Shown: in pieces, positions 23,466 through 36,592 of the stretch
How positions within the stretch are numbered: position 1 is the stretch's first letter
Layout of the letters: every line of letters begins with the position of its first letter
Program-made: the position numbers and the translations under genes
Assembly (NCBI GenBank): GCA_003008705.1
Contig: PDUO01000008.1
Location: 930,001 to 994,000, forward strand
Direction of reading: 5' to 3'
Length of the DNA: 64,000 bases
From: Pezicula radicicola
Lineage: Eukaryota > Ascomycota > Leotiomycetes > Helotiales > Dermateaceae
The notes under the pieces: model-generated
What the model was told of the DNA's origin: nothing
Database searches by the model: none
What the model saw: only the letters and a program-made list of their open reading frames with translations

Positions 23466-25718
23466 TTAAATCTCATCAACCCCATCATCCACCTCGATCT
23501 CCCCCCTAACAATACCAACCTCCTCCCTCTCCTCCTCACTTAACACAGTCCCCTTCTTCCACCCAGTCCCAGCTTGGACAACAGCCATAACCCCCGCAAC
23601 TCCCGCTCCAGCAAAAAACAATCCCTTTAAAGCACCCACATAAGCACTAACAGCCACTTCCTTCTCCACGCCCTGCAACCCTTGGACTAGCGCCGGACTT
23701 CCAAGTAACCTCCTAATTAAACTCTGAGTCTCTTGATTCCAGGTTCCCTTTTCCTTGAACCCAGTTTCTAGACTAGACTTCAGAATCCGAACGAATAATC
23801 CGCCGCCGATTGCGGAGCCGAAGGAACCGGCAAAACCGCGGAAGGTGTTGAGGAGGGAAGTTACAATGTAATGTGTATTTGGCGGTGTGAGATGTAGGAC
23901 GTGGGCGAGGGTATAGTTTAGAGCTGCGCCGGTGAACAGGCCATTTGTGAAGGTGGAGAGGATATAAAACCAGGTCGGCGTTTCGGCTTTGGATATGAAG
24001 CCTAGGAGGATGAGGGTTAAGGTGAAGCAGATGTAGCAGATTACGCAGGCTCTGTTGGTGGGAGAGGTTAGCTTGGAAGCCTTTATTTGTTATGAGTGAT
24101 TAGATATCGTCAAAGAACAACGGAAGACGCTTGCCTGCCTGAGTTCGCTCAATTACCAGATTTGTGGGAAGGAAGGCGTAGGGTGATGAAGTAAGCTTAG
24201 AGAGAAGGAACATACCCCCAAAAGCTGCCCGCTCTCCGGATATGAAAAGCCCCAGCCAGAATCCCGCCCAAAGCAAATCCTGCATTAGTAGGAACCAAAA
24301 TACTACCTGCGCTTGCCGGGCTCCAACCTCGAATACTCAGCGAATATACCGGCGTATAAAACAATACCATCCATCTCGAGGCCATGATTCCCATCTGCGC
24401 AATGCAACTAAATAGTGCACCGCGGGATTTTAGGACTGAGATTGGAATGATGGGGTCAGTGGCGTAGTAAATCTCGTTGAGTATGAAGGAGGGGAGGAGG
24501 ATGAGAGAGATGATTATTGGGAGCCATTGAATTGTTGCAGAAGAGAGGCCGAAGAGGAAGAGGACGATTGTTGAGGTCTTGGATGATGTTAGTATCAAGG
24601 AATACAAGGAGCAAAAGGGGAAGTACTAGTATAACTGCTCCCAGATAATCAATCTTGGAAAGCTTCGAGATCATGGACTCCCCATCGATTTTCTTCGGCC
24701 CAGAGGTGAAATTCTTGGGAATGCTGAAGAAGATACCCGCACCAGCAATTAAAGCTAATGGTGTCTGAATATAGAACAAGAATCTCTGTGCATACGAGGT
24801 TGATTAGCAACATTCCTATTATTATCATCCTCATCAAACGGAAAGAGTAAACGCTCACCCATCCAGCAACACCAACCAATGCTCCAGCAACGACAGCACC
24901 GAGAGAAACACCAGTAGTAAATCCAGTATTCGTCAAACCAATAAAAAGTCCTCTTCTCTTCTTCCCGCTCAGCTCTAGGACCAACACAAAGGAAATGGTC
25001 ATAATGCCCGCTCCACCAACACCACTTACAGCTCTACCTAATAAGAAGACAGGAAGGGATGGAGCAGAAGCAGTGATAAGACCGCCCAGCGAGAAGAGGA
25101 GTGCTGCGCTGAATATGCAGTTTCGCGGTGGAAATATTGTGGCTAATCGGCCGGCGAGTGGTGCACAGGATGACATACCAATCTATGAGTTCCGTCAGTA
25201 CATGTGCTTTGGAGCTCGAAGAGGACCGGGAAACAAACCAAGTAGGCAGAAGTAAACCAACTAGCTTCAGTAAAAGCATCCAACTCCTCAGCAATAATAC
25301 TCTGCGTAACCGCAATAACAGAGATATTGGAAGCTACCAGGGGTCAGTAAGTATATCCTCATTTTCCCTCCACAATACCAAAAAGTAGAGTCATACCTTG
25401 CAAAAAGATCAAACCCCATAAACTAACCATGAGAAATAATGCCCTCGACCTACTAACCTCCTGATTGGCCTTATCGTGATCAACAACCTCCCGATCAGCA
25501 TGATTCTCACCATCAGCCAAAGTACTACTCCTGCTACCCCCATCATAACTACCCGCTCTCGTACCAGCACCACTTCCCAACAAAGGTGTTTCTTCCTGAG
25601 CACCATCATATCTCATATCAATTGTCGGTGATACAAGGCCATCCCCATTACCCTGCTGTCGTTGATCGCGTGACATGTTTGCCGCAACGGCTGCGGCTAC
25701 TTGAACCGTAGTAACCAT
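23466..25718 (-). CDS. MFS transporter, vacuolar amino-acid permease/drug-H+ antiporter type
   Basis: Six exons (25718-25397, 25333-25239, 25182-24859, 24785-24627, 24577-24216, 24051-23466) join in phase to give 615 aa. The acidic, glycine-rich cytosolic N-terminus (about 90 aa) precedes the first membrane segment (ALFLMVSLWGLIFLQ). Family marks: the loop after TM2 (GRLATIFPPRN), and an antiporter-type motif C in TM5 (TNTGFTTGVSLGAVVAGALV) following GRAVSGVGGAG. The predicted 14-TM layout matches the Vba/Azr-like DHA2 group, which moves basic amino acids into vacuoles or exports drugs; the substrate cannot be read from sequence. Two junctions are less sure: the fourth intron (24578-24626, AAG acceptor, perfect CTAAC branch site) and the 164-nt fifth intron. 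The region upstream of 25718 is AT-rich with no neighbour partner. Confidence 0.87.
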
Positions 25719-26373
25719 TTTCGTCGACGTCGTACAGAGCACGTCAGTACAAGGTCCCTAAGCCGAATTCTTTGATAAAGTGATTTCTTTCTTATCTTAT
25801 CGCATCATCGTCATCCTCATCATCAAATGGTATCAAAAGACGTGCTTGCAATTAAACCTGGAGATAGATTGGATTGGATTGGATTGACAGAAAGGCAGTG
25901 ATGGGTATGGAATTGTCAAAGGCAACAATGATGATGTATGTTATCTCTAAGAAGATGGAAATGTGCGCCGCGCTATGTCCTCAGACGGCATTAGAGTACC
26001 TCAACGGAATTCGTGACAGGACGGGCAGGTACTAAGGGGATGGATGATGAGCACGGTGTACAACAGGAATCCCGGCATCTTCGGCCAGCTGCATTTGTCA
26101 GCGCTGTTGGCCGAAATCACATGATCGACAACGTTTGATGATGTTGAAAAGGGGTTCGTATTCGAGCCGATGACGTATCCCGTATTTCGGATCCCTTATT
26201 AAATGATAGTACTCGCCTATCCCTCGCTTCCGTTCAGGAGTTGATGAATTCAGGGTGGTGGTGGTTTACTTCCCAACTTGACTTCATGTCTGCCGTGCTT
26301 TGCCGTTACTGTGTAGTCCATGTATGAACCTGAATGTCAACATTCACTTATATGTCTGCGTCCTTCCAACTTT
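25719..26373. other. MFS upstream region
   Basis: Likely the promoter of the MFS gene. It contains short GATTG repeats at 25865-25887 (ATTGGATTGGATTGGATTGA). No gene seen. Confidence 0.55.
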
Positions 26374-26787
26374 TCATGCAAGTGAAATCTGACGAAAGAA
26401 ATCCTCCCCATCACATCTACGAAACGTAAGGACAAGCCACCAACCTTCCGCCACACGATCCCTAGAGCCAGAAGAAGGACTCTCGCCATAATTATCAGCA
26501 GGCTCAATTATCATACCCTTACACCAATTCATCAGCGAATATCTCAACCTCAAGAACTTCAGCCCTATTGAGTCTTCACTCTCCATCCTCTACAATTACC
26601 TCGCAGTCGAGAACCTTCTTCAACAACCCCCGACTTCGAATCCATGCTGACCAACACGCTCCAAAGTATCCTCTAGGAAATCATTCTAGTCTCTCGCCCA
26701 TACCTACTCCGTAGCTCCTCAATCTACTTCCGAGACCCCAGACTCCTCCACAGGTTCCACCGACTGCCTTTTCTTCCCCAGCCACAT
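26374..26787 (-). pseudogene. coding-like frame with six in-frame stops
   Basis: From an ATG at 26787 one continuous frame reads as protein (MWLGKKRQSVEPVEESGVSE, then NDFLEDTLERVGQHGFEVGG, then MESEDSIGLKFLRLRYSLMN to the stop at 26374). It is interrupted at 26719 (TGA), 26704 (TAG), 26686 (TAG), 26620 (TGA), 26596 (TAA) and 26590 (TAG), given as the lowest coordinate of each codon. Two very short in-frame introns (42 and 45 nt) could remove all six, but the second donor (GTCGGG) is poor. I therefore favour a decayed gene. No family was recognised. Confidence 0.45.
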
Positions 26788-27264
26788 GGCACCAGCTGCC
26801 GCATATCCTCCTCCTCCCCTACGTCATCGTCCTCCTCTCCCATGACAATTATATTCACTCAGCCCTCTCCGCCGCCCACATAAAACATACAATTCAACAT
26901 ACAAGCCTACAAGGTATCATCCCAAGAACGGAACCCTAAACTTCTTAATCATCCACAACCACCACCGACAAGGACAATTCCAAGCCTTCAAGTCTCCACC
27001 AGACATCAGGAAACGCACCACAGGAAGGAAATAAGAGTAACCGCACAGATAGATTGATACCATACTTCTCAAAATACATATCTACATAATCAAACCCAAA
27101 CTCGTTACAAAACCCAGCATGCTCCATCTGTCTGCCACTCTACTGCTACCGCAAAACACAAAAGCAACGACAATTCCAACACCGACCATCTCACAACAAC
27201 CCCCATAACCATCACGAAATAAACCCCAACCCTCTCTTCCTACTTCCTACTTCCACATAAACCC

Positions 27265-27458
27265 TCAACCCTCAACCCTTCCTCCACAACCACAACCACA
27301 ACCAGTACCACAACCAGAACCACAACCAAAAATCTCCCCATCACCACCTCCATCATCTATCAACCTATGCAAACCTTCCAAAACCCTCCAACATCCATCC
27401 CCATAAATCCACTTCTTAGCAATCCCTTCGCACTTACCCCGTCCTCCCCGCCACCATA
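27265..27458 (-). pseudogene. Gly/Cys-repeat coding-like fragment
   Basis: An open minus frame reads KCEGIAKKWIYGDGCWRV and then a Gly-Cys dipeptide run (CGSGCGTGCGCGCGG), ending at a TGA at 27265. It is in the same codon register as the broken frame at 26374-26787 and may be an upstream piece of the same gene. Another coding-like frame between them (26945-27127) is in a different register. The Gly-Cys run corresponds to a CCACAA hexamer microsatellite on the + strand (27283-27327). Confidence 0.35.
27283..27327. repeat. CCACAA-type hexamer microsatellite
   Basis: Tandem ACAACC/CCACAA units with point variants, seen directly. On the minus strand they would encode the Gly-Cys run. Confidence 0.85.
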
Positions 27459-28175
27459 ACTAAATCTCCCTAGAATCCACTATCTATGAAGTAACAACAT
27501 TTACTCCCCAACCCCATTTGCTAAATCAAGAGCCCAAGAAATATTTACTTTGATGAGACCTCACCCAACTCTACATATCAATTCTACATCCCCATTCCAA
27601 CCTCCTTCTCTCAAACACCCACACCCTCCAAAACAACAATCTGCATAAAACTCACAACCAAAACCACAAGAAGCAAACCCATTAAAAAAGATTTTCAGAC
27701 CATCATAGAATTCTTGACTAAGCTGATGATCCTCCTCTATAACAAATATCTAATTTTTTTTCTCAATCCCACATCTCATCTTCTCTCCCCAATCATAATG
27801 AATCTACTTCTTACACTGATTGAAGAAAACTCGAAAGAACTGTAAGGTACAAGTACCTGAGGTATACAGTCAAACGAGTACTCCATCATCTCCACCAATT
27901 CTCATATCTGAATTTTCTGAACGCCAGTTTTTCGAGAGGAGGAAAGGAAAAAGAAAGTAAAACAAAGCCAAAGAAACTACTCTCACACAAATACACAATC
28001 CTCTTCATATCATTCCGCATCTCTCCATCAAACCCCAAATCGTATTTCGATTACAGTTTCACAAGAAAACTCTGTTCCACCAACTCCACATCTCTGAACA
28101 CTACCATGAAAATTGTGATTTGACCAGAATCATAGGGAGCCTAGCTCAGTTTGTTTGGTGTTGCAGCAAGTCGCT
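27459..28175. other. intergenic, C/A-rich
   Basis: Strong C/A skew on the + strand. The part nearest 28176 should hold the DNMT5 3' UTR. No gene recognised. Confidence 0.5.
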
Positions 28176-31100
28176 TCAAGGATCTCGATCAAACAGCTTT
28201 GCAGCAACGTTGGAAGCGTAAGGGCCACGCATTTCCTTTCCAACTCGAGCAGACAACTGAGCGTCGACACAGTCCGGAATTTGACCTGGGGCGATATTGT
28301 TAACAGTGTCAAGTATCTGGTTGCTGCGTAGCTCGACAATATCGACATCAATCGTTCTAGCTGTCAAGAACTCGTGAACGTAGACTACTTTTTTCTGACC
28401 GATTCGGTTGGCTCGTCCTATGGCCTGGGCCTTGTTGCTCTCGTATCTGACCTGCGCACTAACGTCCTTAACATGATAAGGATGGAGAAAGACCACATGG
28501 TTGGCTCTGGTCAGGTTACTGTGGTGTTGTTAGCAGGCTATTCATGTATTATGCTTATTGCTTCTCTCACCTTCCCGACGCTGACGCAGCGCCCATCTTT
28601 AATATCAAGGCCGGCGCTACTTTCTCGTCATTTTGCCAGTTTGAGAGCGTCTCAGCTGCGGTACTGTCATCTTTAATGCTCTGTGAGCCAATACCCGCTA
28701 CGTCCAAGCCGTGCTTCATCTGATCTATAAGATGATCGAACTGGATGAATATGAGCACATGCTCTCCTTTCTCCTGGATTGCGCGCACAAGCTTGACAAT
28801 CTCCTCAATCTTCTTGCCCTGGAAATGTCGGACGGGCTTGTTTGCGTGTTTAGCAAATTCTTCCTCCTTCACCTTATCGTCTGCCTTTAGTCTAGCGACA
28901 AGATCAGGCTTGTTGTCCTTGTCGGATAAATTGCGGTTCCTAAGGCGGACCTGCAATTGAGCTTTCGTCTCCTTATTGTAATCAGTACCTGCTGTGCTTT
29001 CCCTGAAAGGTTTTCCGATAAAGCCGAGGCTCTTTGAGCCGGTTCCAAGGACCTGCAAGTTGGTTACTGCATATGGATAAACCGAAGCATTGCAGTTATT
29101 AACGGGACAGTATCCAGGAACCTTGCCAGAGTCGATACATGATTGTCCGCAATAAACGTGTCCGCAGGCAACTCCGAATTTGGCATTGCGTGGGTGAAAG
29201 TGCTCAGAACAGTTATCGCATTGGTAGCCCTGTTCCAGCTTGCCCAGAAGCTCAAATCCTCTCGCTACGTTGCCAAACAACCTGGAGCGACGACGGTTGT
29301 TTACAAGAAGACGCGCGAGTCTTGAAAGCTCGTCTAGTGCATACCGAAGATGGACAGACTTGCTCCATTTCTTCAGGAAGGGTGCTCTGGGAAATCTTCC
29401 GATTGGGAATTCTTCGAGTGGAACCTTGGCGCCCTTGATGGATTTGTTGGGTTTAATTCCATCTTTGTAATAGAAGCGTCTCCAGTCATCCTCTTTGATA
29501 CTATCCTGAATATCCTTAATAGCATCGACCATGAATTTATGGACCTCAGGATCACCATGGCCATTCTTGTTCAAACGCGATTTCCATGCAGCAAATAAAT
29601 GTGCCTCGTTGTCGTCTTCAATCTCCTGGTGATGCCAGAGCCATTCAGCTTTCCTAGCATACTCCTGGAAGGTCTTTCGAACATCTTTGTATGCTTGTTT
29701 TCGTCTGGTGAGCGATGCTTGATCAATCTCCGACTCATTACTAGCACCAATGCATGAAGGGGCAATAGTTGCCAGGGCCACAAGCACAGATTCACAATCG
29801 ACACAGTCGGCGCCAAGTCTGTCGATCTCGGTAGTGATCATGTCCAATCGCGACTTCTTGCCTTTCGCCTTCTTGAACTTGAGCATCGATGCTATTACGT
29901 GCTGCGTCATCTCCTGATAGAAGAGATGTTCTGGCCAACTCTGAAAAACAAGACGAAGGATAGACTTGCACTCGATTTTCGCAATGTCGAGTTTTCCTTG
30001 GCGAGTGAAGTGCTGGAGAAACCTGGCCGCAGTCTGGTGTCTGTCGTAAATCCATCGAGATGACGGTTTCTGTGCTTGCGACAGGATTATCTCTCTGCTC
30101 GTGAAGTCCTTTGCCAACTGTTTAGCTTGAGCAGCCTTCATAGATGCTTCATCGTCCCTGCCCAAGTTGATGCCGACCCACTTTGCGATGGCCTTGACTT
30201 CGGCAAAATTCTCCACTGGCGGAGTGCCAGACAGACCCCATCTTGAGCCTGTGTGGATGGCTTGAATGATCAGCCCTGCGAATGTGAGTTTACCTTCCAA
30301 GTATGTGAACTCATCAACAGTGACTCGCGCAGGTCTGAACATCTGTAGGCTTAGAACAGGCATGTCGTCAATTGATTCCAGATTGCGCAGGCGGCGTGGG
30401 TCTTTGACTTTCTCTTCCTCCTCCTCTTCTTCCTCTTCCACATCGTCAATCCTTTGCTTCTTATTGTTAGAGTTATTGCTAGAGTCTTGAGCAAACTCGG
30501 GGACCGGGGATTCAGGCTTGTCTTTGTCGTCTTGATAAGCTTTGCCCCTCAAACGCTTAGAAGGTATGACAACCATTTTTGCCTCCTCCTTCGCCGCTTC
30601 TACGTCTTGCTTATTGACTTTCTGGATTGTATTCCAAAGACTCGTGATATCCTTATGGCACACCTTGACGTGGCTAAGAACACGTTCACATGCTGTAGCA
30701 TACCATGCGGCCTTTGCACGCGCAGAACCGTTTGATTCCGGCTCAACCATTCCAGTGAATTCGGCCATCTTCTTGAGATAAGCGTCCGTGCCGCAGAGCG
30801 AATAGTTGATCAGGACTAGACGGGCTTTCTTGAAATCTTTGACCTTGAGGTTATAGAGCTGATCAATCTTGTTGATAACAAGAACCGGTCTCTCAACAAT
30901 CTTCTTTCCCTCTTTCTTGTCCACATATTTCTTGCCCAAGAACTTTATGGCTTCGCTCTTCCACTGCTGTGTAAGATGCGAAGGAACGAAAACAAAGGTG
31001 GCTCGCAGCGGAATCACACCAGTTTCTTTGTCTTTAGCAAGTTCGTCAGCTTCTTGCTCATCTGTGTCAAACTGGGCTGCATGAAGGAGTAATTGGACAA

Positions 31101-34100
31101 GCGTCTTTCCAAAGCCAATAGGAAATGCAGCGATCCCTCCCTTGACAGTGACCTCCGTCTCGGCCTTTCCCTCTGCACGATAACCAAACGTTGGTAGCCA
31201 GGACTCAAAAACCTCTTCTTGTGTGAAGGGCTGCGGGCTTCGTTCTTGCTTTAGCATCCATCTGAGAGCTTTGAACTGCCCAGGATAAGGTTTGGTCTCG
31301 TTGGGTATCCAGGTCGGGAGTTGGGATCGCTTGATGGGGTCTTCTTTGCAGCAGCTTGGCAATTGCAACAATTGCAGCTTTGGCGGCTCAGCGACGTCGC
31401 CAGTGACGAGGCGATACGATGTCCAGACTGGCGTATTGGCTCCGCTCTCTATCAAACTTGCCTCGGCTTGATGCATAAGAGGCTTTGAATTGAAAGAGAT
31501 GTTGATTTTCAGTTTTCCTGCTGCAACCAGACCAAAGCACGCCAAGCCACGTGGCCTATTCTTAAGATCCTTCTCAAACTTGCCAGCCATTTCGGGTGCT
31601 TCGTATGGAAGTAGTCTCTGTTTCTTTTCCTTTTTCGCCTTCTTTGTCTTCGTCGCCTTCGTCGCCTTCCTCCCTTCGATCCATAGCAAGGTTGGTGGTT
31701 CTGGCGCACAGGTAGTACAGCGAGTTGGCTCATGAAGGTGGTCAAATTGCTGCCAAGAGCCTTCAATGGGGTATTCTCGTTGCGCAAGGACTTGAGAATA
31801 AAGCCAAGTTGCGTTTGCGCGCAATACTGTGTTGGTAGTTGTATCAACCTGGTGCCACTTTCCAACTTTCCATGGAAATGATATGCCATTGGGTAGCTCT
31901 CCATCGCATTGGAACACAGCCGTGGTAGTATGGCATGAATGCTTATCAATCACAATTGGTTGTCCAGCTGGCAGATGCTTGTATAAGATGACATCTTTGC
32001 TCATAACGTTAGCGTCCATAAACCGAAGTTCGTCGAATCGCTTCCATTTTCCAAAAATACTGAGCTTCGATGAAGTGCCATTGGTACCTTCAGGGTTAAG
32101 CGCCCGCTGTTTGCAAGCCTCCCGCTGGTCTCCAATGGGTGGCAGACTGCCGAACACCTCGCGTTTCGCCGGCCACGTCTTCTTGCTTAAATCTTGCGTG
32201 AAGACAAACCGATTCATAGCTGGGTCTTGAATTGGATCATGATCTAAGACAAGATACAGCGGTCCGTGACTGTCTTCTGCATCCTTGACATGTAGAGTCT
32301 CGAAGGGGGCACCGCACTTCGGCTTGAGTCTATATGTACCATTGAGGTTCACACCAAACTCTGTGGAAATATGGGCCGAGACAGTCACAAGCTGTTCGGA
32401 ATATACCTCCTCGTCAAAGTCAAGCATCCCGAGGGTTGCTTCGTAAGATTTGACGCGAGACCCGCCTGCCTTGATTGTGATGGGGAAAGTGTGTTTCTCG
32501 GGGAGCCAAAAGGACCAAGACCCTGCGAAGAAATCGTCTTGAGAAGGTTGCATTCGTGCAACTGGGTGAAGGAATAGGTTTCTGAGGCTGCTTCCAACTG
32601 GAACATGGTCTTCGACTTTCGCATAGAGAGTCCATTGCACATATTCTTTGCTCATTTCCAGCACAAGCTTGCTGTACTTTGATTCATAAGTCACTGTCCA
32701 GGTCTTGCCACGGTTTATCTTGCAGAAGATTAGCTGAGCCTGAAATGCCTTCTGAATGGCCTCAGACCAGTCTTCTTTGACAATTGCTTCTGGGCAAAAT
32801 ATGTTTCCTTCAGGTCCCAGCTCAGAAGAAGCGTCTTGTTCAGAGTCAGATTGGTTCTTCTTCTTAGCCACACTCTTCTTCGTCCTAGATTGGCCCTTCG
32901 CAGATCGGGCCTTGTTTTCGGGAGCAGTAGCAGTCTGGTCAAGGTCGTTAAGAGTATCAGGCTTTGCTTTGGAGAATCCCGAGAACGTATCTGCGAGGGG
33001 CTCTAACTGAATTTTCATGGGCAGGAAAGCCAAAAGTTTCTCCTGCAAGATTGAAGGATCTCTGCGTGTACCAATCTCCTCGTCGGGTATGCTTGCATAA
33101 TCGTGTGCCGGCTTTCGCCCACATTTCACGCAAGATGTGTGGCCACATGATTTACAGCGCTTGAATTCCCTGCTCTTCGAGATTGTTGAGCCTTCGCACA
33201 TGCACAAGACTGAAGTTTGGCTAGCGAGAGCCTTTGCCTCTTGTGGAGACAGTACTGTGCGGGGACGGAAGGTCTGCAGCTTGTTCGATTTCAGTAGTCC
33301 TCTGCCAGGAAGTACTTCCTTGTCCTGTGGAAAGTCCAATTGAGCACGGGGGGAGACAAGTCCCGAGAAGACAGACAGAACGCCAAAGATAGATGCGCCA
33401 ACCACAGACATAGTCATGGCATTACCAGCAAGATCTCGGATTTGTTTGTCATCCATTCGGCCGAAATCGATTCCTCCTGCATCAATTGCTTGACCATAGA
33501 TAGCTTCAAGCCAGATCAATGGGCGGTTTCTAAAGGTAGAGACTGCGTATCCGCTTGGAGTGATGCACGCGGTAATGCCAGAAGAAATTGTATCTACTCC
33601 TGAATTCATATCGATGTTCTGCGAAATATCAGGGAAACGACTCATGTAGTTCTCGTCATATCCTCTCTTGACACCTCTCAGATGACTGATCTCCAAGAAA
33701 TCTAAAACTCTCTCTCCAAGCGTTGCTAGCACCGGAGAAAAGTTGTCTGGGAGTATGCAAGCACCTCCAAACTGCCAGTCCGTTACTGGGTGGAGATGGC
33801 CAACTTTCAGAATTTCCCGGGCTTCTTGATGGCGCTGAGAGCACCGAGTCCAGTCAGATCCAGCAGAGTCCTTCTTCGCTGGAGGAGCAACCTGGGTGAG
33901 GCGGGAATCGTTGTGATCCATAAGAAATGCGTCAAAGGGGACCGAGGCCGGACGCTTGACAGTGTCTATTGCATTCTTCCAACGAGTACCGTCACCATCA
34001 GCTGCACGAAACTTCTTATTGTCCATGTTGTTCCCAAGAAGAGAAGCGTCTACGAAGATCATGTAGCCACGATTGCGTGTCTGTGGGATGTAGAAGTCCT

Positions 34101-35557
34101 TTGAATCTAGTACCGTAAGTTGAGACACATAGCCTATGTTAATGAACGCTTCTTCGAAGGAACCTGCAGCGCCATCTTTATCCGGAACGGCGACATTAGC
34201 AATTTTGTCCTGCTGCTTCTGTTTGGCTGTGGGTTGGTCCTTTGCCGAATCTGTGGCCTTCTTGGCCTTCATCAACCAGGGCGCAGTCTCGACATTCTCG
34301 AGGATGACAATCTTCGGTCGCTTTACCTTGCAATATTGGAGCAAACACCGGAATGTATCTCCGGATTCGCCGCCACCCTCGATATCGAGCTTGTTCGTGT
34401 TGAGGCTGGAAAAATCAACACAGCAAGTGCCCGCAATAACCATATCCAGGTCACCCTCCACTTCCTCTCGTGCTCCGTATGCTGTGAATCTATCAAAGGC
34501 ATCAGCAAGAGTTTCCAGAAACTAAGAAGTGGGACTTACGCCATCATCTTGCCACCATCCTCTTCCTTGATGGGCTCTCGACAATCTCTTACATCACGAA
34601 ATAGTCGCTTTGGACTAAAGTTGGTATGTATGTAGGCCTGCTTGAATGGGACAATCTCAAAGGACCAGACATGGTCAATGTCAAATCTACAACCAGGCTC
34701 ATTGACTTGCAGATCTTCGCCAAAGGTTAGTTAGATACTTTGTCAGGTAGAGTGAGAAAACATACATCTATTGACAAGCTGCATGAAGATGATTGGGCTT
34801 TCTGTGCCAGAACACATCGTTCCAACTCTCCAAACTAGCTTATTCTTAAAGGCGTCTTTCAGACCATCAAGCTTTTGAATACCGTTTTTGACCATGTCGC
34901 TGATGATACCATCGACTGTGCTGATTGGCGCAAACTCAGGTTGATATCCGAGCTTGAAGGTAAAATTGGCACCAACGTTGGTATTTGCCTTGGGTCGAGT
35001 AGAAGTGGCTGATTGATCCACGGCTCTCTTTTTCCAGGCCATGCCGCTGTCACGCTGAGATTCTTTATCAGGATGTTCGTCTGTTTATGTTAGTCAATGA
35101 TGTAAATTGAGAGAGCGAGAAAATGTAGAAGAGGATAAGATTTGGTGGGGGAGATGGAGATGATGAGAATTGGAAAGGAAGGGAGACGCAACAACTTTAA
35201 ATAATATACAGAGCGTGGAGCAGTGCATGAGAAAGTGCGGAATGGGATCTTACCTTTGTTCTTTTTAGTGCCTTCCTTTGGTTGCCCTGTCTTGACACGC
35301 TTTGCTGGTGGAGCTTCTTGAGAGTCATCATCTCCCGCAGCATACTCTCCGTCGCTTTGTTCGTAATCTGATTCAGTTGAATCACTATCTGTCTCTTCTT
35401 CGTCCTCTTCAGTCGGCGGAACAAGCAAGCCGTCGTCATTATCAGGATCGAAACCCTCAAATTCTGTCTCGTTTGCCAACGGAGAATCATCTTCTACACT
35501 GGTCTCCATCTCTTGCCGATACTGGTTCTTGGCCTTCGCCCGCGTACGGGGTGGCAT
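28176..35557 (-). CDS. DNMT5: DNMT5: SNF2-type ATP-dependent cytosine-5 DNA methyltransferase
   Basis: Exons 35557-35254, 35080-34766, 34714-34540, 34489-28571 and 28518-28176 give 2351 aa (introns 173, 51, 50, 52 nt). Nuclear enzyme; the family copies CG methylation after replication using ATP. An acidic tail (1-105) leads into the methyltransferase: motif I GTMCSGTESP (about 188), motif IV GTCCVDFS with catalytic Cys (287/288), ENV motif (329-331), QTRNRGYMIF motif VIII, and AGNAM motif X. A Cys-rich zinc module (about 690-725) follows. The SNF2 ATPase has P-loop FGKT (about 1393), DEFT Walker B (about 1657) and LSGTPP. A RING-type finger (about 2020-2065, CDNC...CGHVYC...CPVNNC) is inserted before the helicase-C domain with QAIGRANRIGQ (about 2269). 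No chromodomain is visible at the N-terminus. All catalytic motifs look intact. The exon 3 start (34714) has an alternative acceptor 9 bp downstream. Confidence 0.94.
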
Positions 35558-36592
35558 CACTGCAACAGAAGGGAGCAAGATTGAAGGATCGTCTGGGGAA
35601 AATCCTGAATTGAATGATATTAGCTTCTAGAATCTTAAAGTCTGGAGGGTAAAGAACGTGCTGGTGGGATTGGTCAAACTGAATACACAGCGAGATGCGA
35701 AAAGAAATGGAAGTGCTGAGATGCTCGGTACAAAGCGTTGGTGGACCGTAGTGAGAGCTCGGGCCGATTGCTTGGATGGAAAAGGAAAATGAAAGGATAG
35801 ATACAAGCAGAATGTGCAAGAGGACGTTGTAAAACAATGAAGATGCTTCAAAGAAGTGTTGATTCTTTGGTTGTGTGGGTAGGAAGGTGGTGTTGCGCGA
35901 TGATGCTAGAGTTGCGAACGCCCTCGACTACAACGCCATGCGGAAGAGTAGAACACGAGGTTTCTTGGACTTCCAATAGACTCGTCAAAGGTATTGCAAT
36001 ACAAGGGGACGGTGCTGGAGGCCTCGATCTGAACGGGCATATTCGCGCAGATGAGACCGCGTTGAGTTGCCAATAGCAATCGAGGAAAACAGTACTTACT
36101 GGGTATGACAGGTGCTCTCTGATTGATACAAGCTACTCTCTGATACTTTTGGCAATTGTAAGGTAGTATGCAAGCAAGGAAAAGAAGATTGGGGTGGTTG
36201 TGTTGTGTTGTGGGATGGTGTGGTGGAGGTGGTGGTTTTGAAGTTTTGGTAAATGTTGCCAGGGACAATTGCTCAAACTTAAGCTAACCCGACGAAGCAC
36301 AACTCCCTTCAGTAATCGCAGAAAACCAGCTTGAACCACCCACCGCCTTTATTGCTAATTGCGGCTTTATCATAAAACATATAAGCCTTGGATGCTTTAT
36401 CGCTTTCTTGCCCCAAAGGCTCTTGGTCCCACATAGCAATGGCTAACACTAGCTAGCCAGCAGAGAAAGATACTGCCTCCTTCTCTATCACCAGCTAAGC
36501 GACAGGCTGGGAGATGATGACTAGATGGCCCAAGCCTTCGACAATACGTAAGGAGGGCAATGCCAGTTGAAAAGGTTGATACTAATGAAAAA
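35558..36592. other. DNMT5 promoter region, no other gene
   Basis: Roughly 1 kb between DNMT5 and the upstream hypothetical gene. It includes a GTGTTGTGTTGTGGG-type run near 36200. Overlapping short frames on both strands look accidental. Confidence 0.55.
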
